The position numbers and the translations under genes were made by a program. Shown here piece after piece: positions 1 through 8,532 of a stretch of 61,030 bases of DNA; within the stretch, counting starts at the first letter, position 1, and each line of letters begins with the position of its first letter. The notes below the pieces were generated by a model, which searched no databases, was not told where the DNA came from, and saw nothing but the letters and a program-made list of their open reading frames with translations. This stretch comes from Acidocella sp. (lineage in GTDB: Bacteria > Pseudomonadota > Alphaproteobacteria > Acetobacterales > Acetobacteraceae), in NCBI GenBank assembly GCA_026224875.1, contig JAMFRU010000048.1:1-61030 (forward strand), read 5' to 3'.

Positions 1-127
1 GGGCCTTTTTTGCGGGGGGTTGTGTGACTCCGTGGGTTTTGGGAGCGAGTGAGCCCCGCTTTGGGGGGTATGTGGGGTGGGGGGGGTGGGGGTTTTACCG
101 GGGGTTGCGGGGGGGGGGGGGTGGATT
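1..127. other. G-rich low-complexity end of window
   Basis: The + strand here is made largely of G runs, including a run of about a dozen G near 109-121, with few C. It lies 3' of the CoA-transferase gene. I see no gene: the short open frame through it is a glycine-rich artefact of the G runs. Several closely spaced G tracts could form a G-quadruplex, or the run lengths may be sequencing error. Confidence 0.6.
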
Positions 128-1315
128 TTAGAGGAAGTTGGCTTCGGCGGGGGCGACCTCTGGGATTAGGCGGGGTGGGAGGCCGAGCTCGGCTAGGATT
201 TCGTCGGTGTGCTCGCCTAGTTTGGGGGCGAAACCGGTGACCTGGCCGGGGGTGACGGACATCCATGAGGGGACGCCGGGGAAGCGGACGGGGCCGTATT
301 CGGTTTCGATGGTTTCGAAGAAGCCGACGGCGTTTAGATGCTCGTTGTCGAATAATTCGCCGGGGGTGCGGATGGGGGCTGAAGGGATGTCGAGGCTGCG
401 GAACAGGTCGAGCCACTCTTGCGTGGTGCGTTCCTTCAGCGTGTTGCCGACGAGGTGGTAGACTGTGTCGATCTGTTTGGCACGCTGCGCCAGGGTGGCG
501 AAATGTGGGCCGGCCCAGTCGGGTTTTACGGCATCGACGAAGGCGTTCCATTGCTTGTCGTTATAGACCAGCACGGCGATGTGGCCGTCCTTCGTGGGGT
601 AGGGTTTGCGGTTGGGGGCGACGGCGCGGGGATAGTACGCTTCGCTCAGCGGCGGGGTAAACATGGCGCCGTTGGCGTGTTCAACCAGCATGAAGGAGGC
701 CATGGTTTCGAACATGCCGATTTCGACTTCCTGGCCAACGCCTGTGCGCTGGCGGTGGAACAGCGCCATTGTGGTGGCGTAGAGGGCGGTGAGGCCGGCG
801 ACTTTGTCGGCCACGATGGTGCCGACGTAATTGGGTTCGCCGGTGAGCATCTGCTGTACCGCGACGAAGCCGCAATCGGCCTGGATTACGTCGTCATACG
901 CGGTGAGGTCGCGGTCTGGGCCGCGGCGGCTGTAACCGTAACAATTGGTGTAGATGATGTTGGGGGTGATGGCGGAAACATCGGCATAGGAAAAGCCAAG
1001 TTTGCCGATGGCTTTGGCGCGTTGGGAGTGGATGAAGACGTCCGCTTTGGCGATGAGTTTGCGTAGGGTGTTTTTATCGTCTTCGAGGCGGAGGTCGAGC
1101 GTGATGCTGCGTTTGCCGCGGTTGACGTTGACGAACACGCCGGACAGGCCGGGGCCGGGGGCGACGGAGATGAAGCGGGTGTTGTCGCCGGCGGGGGGTT
1201 CGACTTTTATCACATCCGCACCCATGTCGGCCATGATCTGGGTACAATAAGGTCCCATGACCATGGCGGTGAGGTCGATGATGAGCAGGCCGGCGAGCGG
1301 TCCTTTTTTTGCCAT
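128..1315 (-). CDS. CaiB/BaiF (class III) CoA-transferase
   Basis: This 395-residue protein has the usual length and layout of family III CoA-transferases, which move CoA between carboxylic acids. The N-terminus carries the family signature (ADMGADVIKVEPP near residues 29-41). An Asp at residue 170, in the stretch VGTIVADKVAGL, matches the catalytic Asp that forms the acyl-aspartyl intermediate in formyl-CoA transferase. The start is 5 nt downstream of the stop of the LLM monooxygenase gene, so the two are probably cotranscribed. A role in activating an acid produced by the neighbouring oxygenases is inferred. The acid substrate cannot be read from sequence. Confidence 0.9.
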   Translation of the reverse strand: MAKKGPLAGLLIIDLTAMVMGPYCTQIMADMGADVIKVEPPAGDNTRFISVAPGPGLSGVFVNVNRGKRSITLDLRLEDDKNTLRKLIAKADVFIHSQRAKAIGKLGFSYADVSAITPNIIYTNCYGYSRRGPDRDLTAYDDVIQADCGFVAVQQMLTGEPNYVGTIVADKVAGLTALYATTMALFHRQRTGVGQEVEIGMFETMASFMLVEHANGAMFTPPLSEAYYPRAVAPNRKPYPTKDGHIAVLVYNDKQWNAFVDAVKPDWAGPHFATLAQRAKQIDTVYHLVGNTLKERTTQEWLDLFRSLDIPSAPIRTPGELFDNEHLNAVGFFETIETEYGPVRFPGVPSWMSVTPGQVTGFAPKLGEHTDEILAELGLPPRLIPEVAPAEANFL

Positions 1316-1320
1316 TTGAA

Positions 1321-2499
1321 TTACGCCTGTACTGGCTCGGGAAGGGCGGCGGGGTGCAGCGGCGTGGCCATTTTATGGACCGCCGGGAGAACTTCCTTCG
1401 CGAAAAGCTCGATGCTTTTACGGGCTTCCTCATAGGGCAGGCTGGTGAAGTTGGGGATGATGGTAATTTCGGAGAAGGAACATATTTTCTGGCCCTCGAT
1501 GATGCGGGCGATAATCTCGTCCGGTGTGCCGATGAGCAGGTTGGATTGGTCGTAGCCTTTGGGCGCATTTTTGGGTGCGTTTGCGGGAGCGGGCGCATCA
1601 TTCGTTACAGCCGTGGCGTAGCTCTTGCGGCCGGCGTAATCCTCGTAGCCTTTCACGCCGGCGAAATTGCTGGGGTCGCCGAAACCGTAATGCAAAGAGA
1701 CGTCGCGATTGGCGATGTCTATGTATTCCTGGGCGCGTTTGGCGGCATCCGCGGCGGTGGTGCAGTACATGAAGAGCACCGCTTTGGGCTGGCAGGGGGG
1801 CAGGCCCTGCTCGGCGCGGAAGATGTTGACCTGGCGGACGTCCTGCCCGGCTTCAGTGAGGGGTTTGTTGCCGACGAACAGCGGTTTGAGGCCACGGCGG
1901 GCGTTCAGCTCCAGCGAGGATGGGGTGGAGCTGGCCCCGAACATGCGGGAGGGGAGATCGCGCGAAAGGGGTTGCGGGCGGATCGACATTTCGGGAATTT
2001 TGAAAATTTTGCCGTCGTAGGAGAAGCGCTCTTGGGTTAGGGCCAGCTCCAGAATGTCGATGGATTCGTCGTAGCGCTGGCGGGCGTCGTCGCGTGAGAC
2101 GCCGACGGCGTCGAACTCCAGTTTGGAGACGCCGCGGCCGATTCCGATGGAGTCGAAACGGCCTTTGGAGACGATGTCGAGATAGGCGACCTGATGCGCC
2201 AGGCGGACCGGGTGCCACCAGGGGAGAACGGCGACCATGGTGCCGAGGCCGATGCTCTCGGTGCGGCCGGCGAAATAGGTAAGCAGCTGGATCGGGTTTG
2301 GGGCCATGCCGTAGGGCGTGCCGGAATGTTCGGGGGTCCAGATACCGTCATAGCCCAGCGGTTCGGCGAGGTCGCCGATGGCAAGCAGCTCTTCGATGGA
2401 TTCATGGTCGGGGGTGGCGAGCGGGGTTGAGAAATCGCCGGATGAAAAACGCGGCCAGTCCGCTGAGTTATGAGCGCCTAGACCTAGATTGACCTTCAT
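1321..2499 (-). CDS. LLM class flavin-dependent oxidoreductase
   Basis: This 392-residue protein belongs to the bacterial luciferase-like superfamily: TIM-barrel enzymes using reduced FMN or F420. The family landmarks are visible, namely the EPLGYDGIWTPEH stretch near residue 50, GLGTMVAVLPWWHPVRLA near 85, and the SKGRFDSIGIGRG loop that contacts the phosphate. It starts at ATG 2499 behind AGGAGA. The CoA-transferase follows 5 nt later, and the Rieske oxygenase lies upstream on the same strand about 180 nt away. Its C-terminal region (residues 290-392) is longer than in short members of about 290 residues. It is one of six LLM genes in the window. Substrate is unknown. Confidence 0.9.
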   Translation of the reverse strand: MKVNLGLGAHNSADWPRFSSGDFSTPLATPDHESIEELLAIGDLAEPLGYDGIWTPEHSGTPYGMAPNPIQLLTYFAGRTESIGLGTMVAVLPWWHPVRLAHQVAYLDIVSKGRFDSIGIGRGVSKLEFDAVGVSRDDARQRYDESIDILELALTQERFSYDGKIFKIPEMSIRPQPLSRDLPSRMFGASSTPSSLELNARRGLKPLFVGNKPLTEAGQDVRQVNIFRAEQGLPPCQPKAVLFMYCTTAADAAKRAQEYIDIANRDVSLHYGFGDPSNFAGVKGYEDYAGRKSYATAVTNDAPAPANAPKNAPKGYDQSNLLIGTPDEIIARIIEGQKICSFSEITIIPNFTSLPYEEARKSIELFAKEVLPAVHKMATPLHPAALPEPVQA

Positions 2500-2534
2500 C
2501 TTGTGTTCTCCTGGGGATTCTTTGCGCGCCCGTG

Positions 2535-2620
2535 GTGGGCGCGGCGCCCACGCGTGTGCTTGTGGCGAGAAGATCCCCGCTTTCGCGGGGATGACGTGTT
2601 TGGCTTTCGCGGGGATGACG
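2535..2620. repeat. REP-like palindromic repeats
   Basis: The 180-nt spacer between the Rieske and LLM genes holds an 8-1-8 palindrome at 2535-2551. A second hairpin, ATCCCCGC-TTTC-GCGGGGAT, spans 2573-2592. A further half copy (CTTTCGCGGGGATGACG) lies at 2604-2620. A homologous hairpin with the same flanks occurs at 8425-8444 with a compensating pair change. This fits a dispersed intergenic palindrome family. Confidence 0.75.
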
Positions 2621-2679
2621 GTTGCGGCGGGTGAGTTGTGTGGCGCGATTTTAGTCGGTGAGCGGTTTCGGTGCGCGCT

Positions 2680-4062
2680 TCATTCAGAAAGCGGGCGCGG
2701 TGCGCCCGTGCCCATATATTTCGCCAGGTTGCGGTGCAGATTGGTGACGGCGACTTCCTGCATTGGGTTGGGCTTGGTGCCCGGAAAACCGGACGATTTC
2801 ATGCCCTGCTGCACGGCCGCCATGTTGGCGAAATCCTGCGGCAGCACGCTGCGCCAGGCCGGGTCCTCGGGCGGTGTGAAAATCCATTCCGTTTTCGGTA
2901 TGTCGTCCTTGGGGAAAAGTTCATAGACTGCGGCTTCGAAGATGCATTTGTTCGGATCGTTGCCGTAGGGGCGCGCGTTGTAGCACAGCGCGTTGTTGAC
3001 GGCATGGCCGATCTGGAAATTCGGGAAAATCTGCCAGGCGGTGCCTGTTTTGCCGGTATGTTCGGGGTCAACCACCGGCCAGAACACGCCACGCGCCTCG
3101 TCCACCGCGCGGGCCGAGGCCAGCCAATGGCGCGATACTTCCACAGGCGGCGTACCCTCGGGCAGTTCGTCGACCAGGCGGACCGCGGCGTCCACCAATG
3201 TTTTGGTGGTGTTGGTATTGGCATGTTCCCAGGTGTAGAGCTGCATTTCGGCTGTGGCCCGGCGGGGGTCGGCACCGGCGCCGAGGCGCAGTTTGCCCTT
3301 GCTCTCCTCCAGCCCTTTCGGCGCGTGATAGCCGATATTGCTGTGCCGCCCTTGCGCCTTGGACCAGCTGTTATAGTTGCCGAAAACCATGAATTCGGGG
3401 TGCGTGCTCGGCAGATGGTAGATTTCGGAGAACGCCTCCATGGCGACCTTCCAGTTGCAATCGGCGATCAGCCAGCGGCGCCAGCGGTAGCGCATGTTTT
3501 CGAGCTGGAACGGGGCAAGCATGTCCGCCATCGGCGCCAGGTAGTCGGCCAAGGATTCGGTATTGTTGGGGTCCAGGTTGACCCAGACCCAGCCGCCCCA
3601 GGTGCCGACCTGCACGGGGGAGAGGGCCAGGTTTTCGGGCGTGAGGGCGCCGTTCCAATCGCCTTTTTCCTGTACGAAGACGTTCTCGCCCTTGCCGTTC
3701 CAGCGCCAGCCATGGAAGCCGCAGCGGAATTGCGGGGCATTGCCGGCACCGTTCTTGGCACCGCAGGGCTTGTCCACCAGGCGGCGGCCGCGATGCTTGC
3801 ATACGTTGTGGTAGGCGCGGATTTCGTCCGGGCCGGTGCGGGTGATGAGGATGGAGTCGTCCATGATCTCATAGGTCAGGTAGTCGTTGACGTTGGGCAT
3901 GTCCTCGAGACGGCCGGCGACCTGCCAGACCTTCTGCCAGAGGTTTTTGCGCTCGGCCTTGGCGTAATCCTCGGAAATATAGGCTTCGGCCGGCACGGTG
4001 AGTGCTTGCGGTGGCGTTTCCTGTAACAATGTGTCCTGCGACAGATCTATAGGTTGATCCAT
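2680..4062 (-). CDS. Rieske non-heme iron aromatic ring-hydroxylating oxygenase, alpha subunit
   Basis: This 460-residue oxygenase subunit has a Rieske [2Fe-2S] domain with ligands C88 and H90 (VCKHRG) and C114 and H117 (CGFHGW). The C-terminal catalytic domain carries the mononuclear iron motif around E213, H216 and H221 (SEIYHLPSTHPEF). I place the start at 4062 because GGAGG sits 8 nt before that ATG. An upstream in-frame ATG at 4131 lacks such a site. Proteins of this type insert oxygen into aromatic or other hydrophobic substrates and need a reductase partner. No reductase or beta subunit is encoded nearby, so electrons must come from elsewhere. The repeat-rich spacer upstream, shared with the GntR gene, suggests that it is regulated. 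Confidence 0.92.
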   Translation of the reverse strand: MDQPIDLSQDTLLQETPPQALTVPAEAYISEDYAKAERKNLWQKVWQVAGRLEDMPNVNDYLTYEIMDDSILITRTGPDEIRAYHNVCKHRGRRLVDKPCGAKNGAGNAPQFRCGFHGWRWNGKGENVFVQEKGDWNGALTPENLALSPVQVGTWGGWVWVNLDPNNTESLADYLAPMADMLAPFQLENMRYRWRRWLIADCNWKVAMEAFSEIYHLPSTHPEFMVFGNYNSWSKAQGRHSNIGYHAPKGLEESKGKLRLGAGADPRRATAEMQLYTWEHANTNTTKTLVDAAVRLVDELPEGTPPVEVSRHWLASARAVDEARGVFWPVVDPEHTGKTGTAWQIFPNFQIGHAVNNALCYNARPYGNDPNKCIFEAAVYELFPKDDIPKTEWIFTPPEDPAWRSVLPQDFANMAAVQQGMKSSGFPGTKPNPMQEVAVTNLHRNLAKYMGTGAPRPLSE

Positions 4063-4617
4063 GATCCCCTCCTTATGGTACAGCTTGATAGGGCGTTTAT
4101 GTGCCCGGCTGTTGGCAAAAATTACGGACAAATGGCGCGGCTCTATTGGCCGGACGCCCCGCTCCCCTGTGTGGCGTACCGAACACCCGCAGCCTGTGTG
4201 GCGTCAATATCCGTACTGGTGGGACTGCGTGTAACACAAAGCATGGCAGGGACACTATGGTAGTCATTAGCAGTGTTTATTTGTGCGGACTTATTGGCAC
4301 ATATGTCTGGGTGTCGTGGCACATATAGGGAAATATTGCGGATTTTAGCGTGGTGGCAGCGTCAATATGTCTGGACATATAGCATGGGTAGGTTTGAGGT
4401 CAACAGCGCGGCAGCGGTGGTTTCCGCGTGTTTTTGTGATTCCCCTCATAATGTACGGACAAACGTGGAAAACAATGGTATTTTGGGGGCACGGGGGCAA
4501 CGCGGTGTATCAGGACAAGTCTTAACGAAACAGGCGTGATGCTAAGAATGGCGTAAGCGAGGGATATTGCGCCACATTTGGTGACACCCCGGCGGGGCGG
4601 AATTAATGAGAGAGTAG
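4063..4617. promoter_or_regulatory. Divergent, repeat-rich control region (Rieske / GntR)
   Basis: This 555-nt spacer between the divergent Rieske and GntR genes has no supported gene and is more AT-rich than its surroundings. It contains a perfect palindrome ATATGTC-TG-GACATAT at 4365-4380. TGGCACATAT occurs at 4295-4304 and 4317-4326, 22 bp apart (two helical turns). ATATGTCTGG occurs at 4301-4310 and 4365-4374. GCGTCAATAT occurs at 4201-4210 and 4359-4368, CCTGTGTGGCGT at 4166-4177 and 4193-4204, and TACGGACAAA at 4123-4132 and 4454-4463. The palindrome is a good candidate operator for the adjacent GntR-family protein. This is inferred from position and symmetry. Confidence 0.65.
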
Positions 4618-5433
4618 ATGGACCACAAAATCGACACGAATGCGCGCCGGACCGTTGCCAAGGAACAGCGCAATGCGGCCCCCGCCGCGGGCAAGGCCGG
4701 CCAACCTTTGTACCAGCAGTTGGCCGCGGCGTTGAAGGAGGAAATCCTGAACGGGATTCACCCGGTGGGGGCGCAACTGCCGACCGAGTATGATCTGTGC
4801 GCGCGGTTTGCTGTCAGCCGGTTTACGGTGCGGGAGGCGTTGCGGCATCTGCGGGATGACGGGCTGATTATGTCGCGCCAGGGGGCGGGTACGGTTGTGG
4901 TGCCGGCTTCGGCGCCGGATTTGTATGTGCTGCATGCGATGTCGATCAACGATCTGCTGGATTTTACCACCAGCACGCGGTTCGAGATCGAGCTGATGAA
5001 GATGGTGACGGTGGATGATGCGCTGGCGGGGCGCATTGGTGTGCCAAGCGGGGTGGAATGGCTCACCATATGCGGGTTTCGGCATGCCGAGGGCCATGCT
5101 GAGGGCAATCAGGCGCCGGTGTGCTGGACGGAATATTATATCAACCGGGAGTTTGCCGCGGTGGGGCGGCTGCTGCCGCGCCATACCGGGCCGATTTTTC
5201 CGCTGATCGAGGATTTGTTCGCACTCAGCATTGCCGAGGTGCAGCAGGAGGTGACCTCTGTGCTGATTACGCGCGAGCAGGCGTTGCGCTACCATGTGGG
5301 CGAAGGCACGGCGGCACTTGAGGTAAGGCGGATTTATAAAGCAGCGGATGGGAAGATCGTGCAGGTGACGATCAATGTGCATCCGGCATCGCGGTTTAGG
5401 CTGTCGATGACGATGCGGCGGGTTAAGGGCTGA
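4618..5433 (+). CDS. GntR family regulator with UTRA-type effector domain (HutC-like)
   Basis: This 271-residue repressor has an N-terminal winged helix of the GntR class at about residues 28-97 (LYQQLAAALKEEIL, PTEYDLCARFAVSRFTVREALR, GAGTVVV). An effector-binding domain of the UTRA type follows. The first 25 residues are a polar Ala/Arg-rich tail. The stop lies 10 nt before an LLM gene, so regulator and enzyme form an operon. The upstream spacer has strong palindromes and direct repeats that are likely operators for this protein. Control of the divergent Rieske-LLM-CoA-transferase operon and of its own operon is inferred. The ligand is unknown. Confidence 0.9.
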   Translation: MDHKIDTNARRTVAKEQRNAAPAAGKAGQPLYQQLAAALKEEILNGIHPVGAQLPTEYDLCARFAVSRFTVREALRHLRDDGLIMSRQGAGTVVVPASAPDLYVLHAMSINDLLDFTTSTRFEIELMKMVTVDDALAGRIGVPSGVEWLTICGFRHAEGHAEGNQAPVCWTEYYINREFAAVGRLLPRHTGPIFPLIEDLFALSIAEVQQEVTSVLITREQALRYHVGEGTAALEVRRIYKAADGKIVQVTINVHPASRFRLSMTMRRVKG

Positions 5434-5443
5434 GGATTAGAAT

Positions 5444-6310
5444 ATGAAAATTGGTGTGTCCTACCCGGTTACCGAGGTGGCGGGGGATCCCGATGAGATC
5501 AGGAAGTTTGTGAAGGCCGCCGATGAGCTCGGGTTCACCCATATGATGGCCTATGACCATGTGGTGAAGGCGCCGCATGAGGGGCGGGAGCCGAAGCTGA
5601 CCGGGCCTTATACGGAGAAGGACAGTTTCCACGATCCGTTCGTGCTGTTTGCCTTTGCCGCCGCGATTAGCGCGACCTTGGAGTTTGTGACCGGCGTGCT
5701 GGTGCTGCCGCAGCGCCAGACGGCACTTGTGGCGCAGCAGACGGCCGATGTGGACTTGCTCTCGCGCGAACGACTGCGGCTGGGCGTGGGGATTGGCTGG
5801 AATTACGTGGAATATGAGGCGCTGGGCCAGGATTTTAAAACCCGGGCCAAGCGTTTGGAGGAGCAGATTGGGGTGTTGCGCGCGTTGTGGGCCGATCCGA
5901 TTGTGACGTTCAACGGAAGGTTTGATAAGATTGACCGGGCCGGGATTAATCCACGGCCGCGCCGGCAGATACCTTTATGGCTTGGCGGGCATAGTGAGCC
6001 GGCGTTTGAGCGGGGTGCCAGGCTGGGTGATGGGTTTATTTTTGCGGCCGACGGTAAAAGCGCTGTGGAGGCCTGGGGGCGGGTTAAGCACCACCTGGCT
6101 GAGCTGGGGCGCGATGAGACGGCGTTTGGGCGCGAGCTGCTGACGATTTTTGCCAAGGACCCCGAGGAGGGTGCCGATGCGATAAAGATGTTTCGTGATG
6201 CGGGGGGGACGCATGGCACTGTGCAGTCTATGAACAAGGGGCTGCCCCGGGATATCGACGCGCATATTGAGTATGTGGCGAAGGTTAAGCGGCTGATCGA
6301 TGCCGGGTAA
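5444..6310 (+). CDS. LLM class oxidoreductase, short F420-type subfamily
   Basis: This 288-residue TIM-barrel LLM protein is of the short type often annotated as F420-dependent (TIGR03619-like). Visible landmarks are the N-terminal MKIGVSYPV strand, TGVLVLPQRQTALVAQQ near residue 85, DLLSRERLRLGVGIGW near 103, and PRPRRQIPLWLGG near 170. It starts at ATG 5444 behind GAGGA and directly follows the GntR gene. Whether it uses F420 or FMN cannot be settled from sequence. An FMN enzyme would need a separate reductase, and none is adjacent. A hairpin with GGGGCG/CGCCCC arms lies after the stop at 6357-6376. Confidence 0.88.
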   Translation: MKIGVSYPVTEVAGDPDEIRKFVKAADELGFTHMMAYDHVVKAPHEGREPKLTGPYTEKDSFHDPFVLFAFAAAISATLEFVTGVLVLPQRQTALVAQQTADVDLLSRERLRLGVGIGWNYVEYEALGQDFKTRAKRLEEQIGVLRALWADPIVTFNGRFDKIDRAGINPRPRRQIPLWLGGHSEPAFERGARLGDGFIFAADGKSAVEAWGRVKHHLAELGRDETAFGRELLTIFAKDPEEGADAIKMFRDAGGTHGTVQSMNKGLPRDIDAHIEYVAKVKRLIDAG

Positions 6311-6431
6311 ATGGCTCTGAGTCCTGATTTCATAAGTTTGGCTGCTTAAAGTAGCGGGGGCGATTTACGACGCCCCTGCCCTTGCCCTAGAATACCTTCC
6401 AAGCGCGCCAGGAAATGGTGCAGGAGGGACA

Positions 6432-7298
6432 ATGGAAACGGGTTCCGTAAATATTGATGCAGCACTGCCGCTGTCCGTGGGCAGTATACGGATTGTGAGA
6501 CAGAGTTGGGTTGAGCCGATAGATAGCTGCGCGGTGACGCCGTTGCATCATCTGGAGCTCTCGCTGCTGCCGCGTTCGGACCATGCACGGGCGTGCTACC
6601 CTGACCGCTGGGGGCCGCACCGCTATGAACCGATTGGCGAGATGTTTTTGCTGCCCGCCGGTGAGCTGGTGCATGCCAAAAGCGATTGCCGGCACCAGAA
6701 TTCGATTGTGTTTGAGTTTTCGGCCGAGAATGTGGCGCAATGGGTGGCGTTTGCGCCCGAGTGGACGGACCGGCGGCTGCAGGGCTGTTTGGATATTGTG
6801 AGCCATGACATTCGCGGGCTGTTGTTCCGCATTGGCGAAGAGATGCGCGCACCGGGGCTGGCGGCCAAAACCCTGATCGAGCTGATGGCAGCGCAGATTG
6901 CGATTGAGTTGTCGCGTTATATTTTTGGGATCGATGAGGAGAAGGCGATCGGTGGGCTGTCGCCCTGGCGGTTGCGGCTGATTGAGGAGCGGCTGGTGGG
7001 GGAAATTGCGCCGCCGGCCGTGGCTGAGTTGGCAGCACTTTGCAGTATTTCGGTGCGGCATCTGACGCGGGCGTTTCGGGTGAGCCGGGGGCGCTCGATC
7101 GGCAATTATGTGCTGGAACACCGGATGACGCATGCGAAAAAATTGATCGAGTCGGGCATGAATATAAAATCGGTGGCGCAGGCTATGGATTTTACGGCGT
7201 CTTCGAATTTTACCGCGGCGTTCCGGCGGGCGACCGGGGAGACACCGCGCGATTATAAGCAGCGGGTGAGCCGGGTGATTGTATCGAACGTGCATTAG
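6432..7298 (+). CDS. AraC family transcriptional regulator
   Basis: The C-terminal third of this 288-residue protein (about residues 185-280) has the two helix-turn-helix motifs of the AraC/XylS family, with AALCSISVRHLTRAFR and the conserved tail AMDFTASSNFTAAFRRATGETPRDYK. The N-terminal part is an effector-binding domain of about 180 residues without a recognisable motif. It starts at ATG 6432 behind a strong AGGAGGG site. The cupin gene begins 12 nt after the stop and overlaps the GST gene, so AraC-cupin-GST is probably one operon. The protein is most likely a local activator of it or of the neighbouring oxygenase operons. Confidence 0.9.
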   Translation: METGSVNIDAALPLSVGSIRIVRQSWVEPIDSCAVTPLHHLELSLLPRSDHARACYPDRWGPHRYEPIGEMFLLPAGELVHAKSDCRHQNSIVFEFSAENVAQWVAFAPEWTDRRLQGCLDIVSHDIRGLLFRIGEEMRAPGLAAKTLIELMAAQIAIELSRYIFGIDEEKAIGGLSPWRLRLIEERLVGEIAPPAVAELAALCSISVRHLTRAFRVSRGRSIGNYVLEHRMTHAKKLIESGMNIKSVAQAMDFTASSNFTAAFRRATGETPRDYKQRVSRVIVSNVH

Positions 7299-7310
7299 GG
7301 GAGCGGCGTC

Positions 7311-7757
7311 ATGAAAAAAGGCGATATCAGTGAGGCGGCGGCGCGGGTGGGGAAAAGCTCTTATCCGCCACCGCATGATGAGAAATTGGCTGGGCGTAAG
7401 ACCTGGATGCTGACGAAGCAGTTTGGGTTGGCGCAGTTTGGTGTGAACCGGGTGGAGCTGCCGCCTGGCGGGTGGTCGACGCAACGGCATTGGCACAAGA
7501 CCAATGATGAGGCGGTGATCGTGATTTCCGGCGAGCTGACTTTGGTGACCGATGAGGGTGAGGAGATTCTGCGCCCCGGTGATTGCGTGGGGTTCAAAAT
7601 GGGGGAGCGCAATGCGCACCATATGCAGAACCGGAGTGACCAGCCGGCGGTTTATTACGATATCGGCGGGCGGGATGCCTGGGATGTTTCGACCTTTCCC
7701 GATATTGGGCTGGAGGCACGGACGATGATGCAGATGCAGTTCCGGCCGATCAAATGA
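7311..7757 (+). CDS. Single-domain cupin protein
   Basis: This 148-residue protein has one double-stranded beta-helix cupin domain at about residues 50-125. Metal ligands are visible as RHWHKTNDEAVIVISGE (two His and a Glu) and a later His in RNAHHMQN, with the typical GDCVGF turn between. Such proteins serve as metal-dependent dioxygenases, isomerases or sugar- and metabolite-binding proteins, and the short length does not decide among them. Its stop overlaps the GST start by ATGA, which implies translational coupling. A step in the same catabolic route as the GST is inferred. Confidence 0.85.
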   Translation: MKKGDISEAAARVGKSSYPPPHDEKLAGRKTWMLTKQFGLAQFGVNRVELPPGGWSTQRHWHKTNDEAVIVISGELTLVTDEGEEILRPGDCVGFKMGERNAHHMQNRSDQPAVYYDIGGRDAWDVSTFPDIGLEARTMMQMQFRPIK

Positions 7758-8401
7758 TTTTTCTCCATTATTTCCCGACGCCGAATGGACGCAAGGTGAG
7801 TATTGCGCTGGAGGAGATGGGGCTTGGCTATGAGCTGGTGCTCGTTAATATTTTGAAGAATGAGCAGATGGCGCCTGGATTTTTGGAAATAAGCCCGAAT
7901 GGGCGGATACCGGCGATGGTTGACGAATTGCCGTTGGGTGAGCGTGTGGTGCTGTTTGAATCCGGTGCGATTTTGCAATATCTTGGCCGCAGGACCGGGC
8001 AGTATTACCCCGCCGGGGAGGCGAAGCGGGCCTGGGTGGATGGTTGGTTGTTCTGGCAGATGGCGGGGCTGGGGCCGATGACGGGGCAGGTGACCTGGTT
8101 CAAACGGGCGGCACTGAAACCGGAGCGGGACCCGCGCGATACTTCATTTGCGATCCATAGGTATGAGAAAGAGATGCGGCGGCTTTATGAGGTGCTGGAG
8201 ACGCAGCTGACGGGGCGGGATTTTATTTGCGACGAGTATTCCATTGCGGATATGGCGTGCTGGCCGTGGGTGAACCAGCATGGCGGGTATTTGGGGCCGT
8301 TGGAGCAATTTCCAGAGATTTTTGCATGGCATGAGCGGATAAAGGCGCGGCCGGCGGTGCAGCGGGCCATGGCGTTGGGGCTTGAGGGGATTGCGCCGTA
8401 G
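7754..8401 (+). CDS. Glutathione S-transferase (Ure2p/nu-like)
   Basis: This 215-residue GST has an N-terminal thioredoxin fold. The active-site region is TPNGRKVSIALEEMG (residues 9-23) and the cis-Pro region is SPNGRIPAMVD, which binds glutathione. The C-terminal helical domain includes DEYSIADMACWPWV, the conserved N-capping box. The active-site sequence TPNGRK resembles the Ure2p/nu class, whose members often show disulfide-bond reductase or peroxidase activity. The start overlaps the cupin stop by ATGA. Conjugation or reductive opening of an oxygenase product is plausible but not shown. Confidence 0.9.
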   Translation: MIFLHYFPTPNGRKVSIALEEMGLGYELVLVNILKNEQMAPGFLEISPNGRIPAMVDELPLGERVVLFESGAILQYLGRRTGQYYPAGEAKRAWVDGWLFWQMAGLGPMTGQVTWFKRAALKPERDPRDTSFAIHRYEKEMRRLYEVLETQLTGRDFICDEYSIADMACWPWVNQHGGYLGPLEQFPEIFAWHERIKARPAVQRAMALGLEGIAP

Positions 8402-8532
8402 AGAGGTCCCGTTGGTGCGAGAAGATGCCCGCTTTCGCGGGCATGACGAGGGGGCAGCGCGGGCATGATGTGGTGGTGGCGCGGAGAGCGGCGCGGATGC
8501 ATGCGTGGGTGTGAAGGCAGGGCGGGGCTGGG
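8402..8532. repeat. REP-like palindrome (second locus)
   Basis: Between the convergent GST and DUF7064-type genes lies ATGCCCGC-TTTC-GCGGGCAT at 8425-8444. Its flanks GAGAAG and GACG match the hairpin at 2573-2592. Relative to that copy, one C-G pair is replaced by G-C on both arms. A half copy (GCGCGGGCATGATG) follows at about 8458-8471. The element may also end both transcripts. Confidence 0.75.

Noticed and set aside
49-240. Gly-rich 63-codon frame at the left edge
   Set aside because: It is a product of G homopolymers and overlaps the end of the CoA-transferase gene.
2671-4026. Long + strand open frame opposite the Rieske gene (451 codons)
   Set aside because: It is a mirror of a well-supported oxygenase gene in a GC-rich genome. 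Its product has no recognisable domain and no ribosome site.
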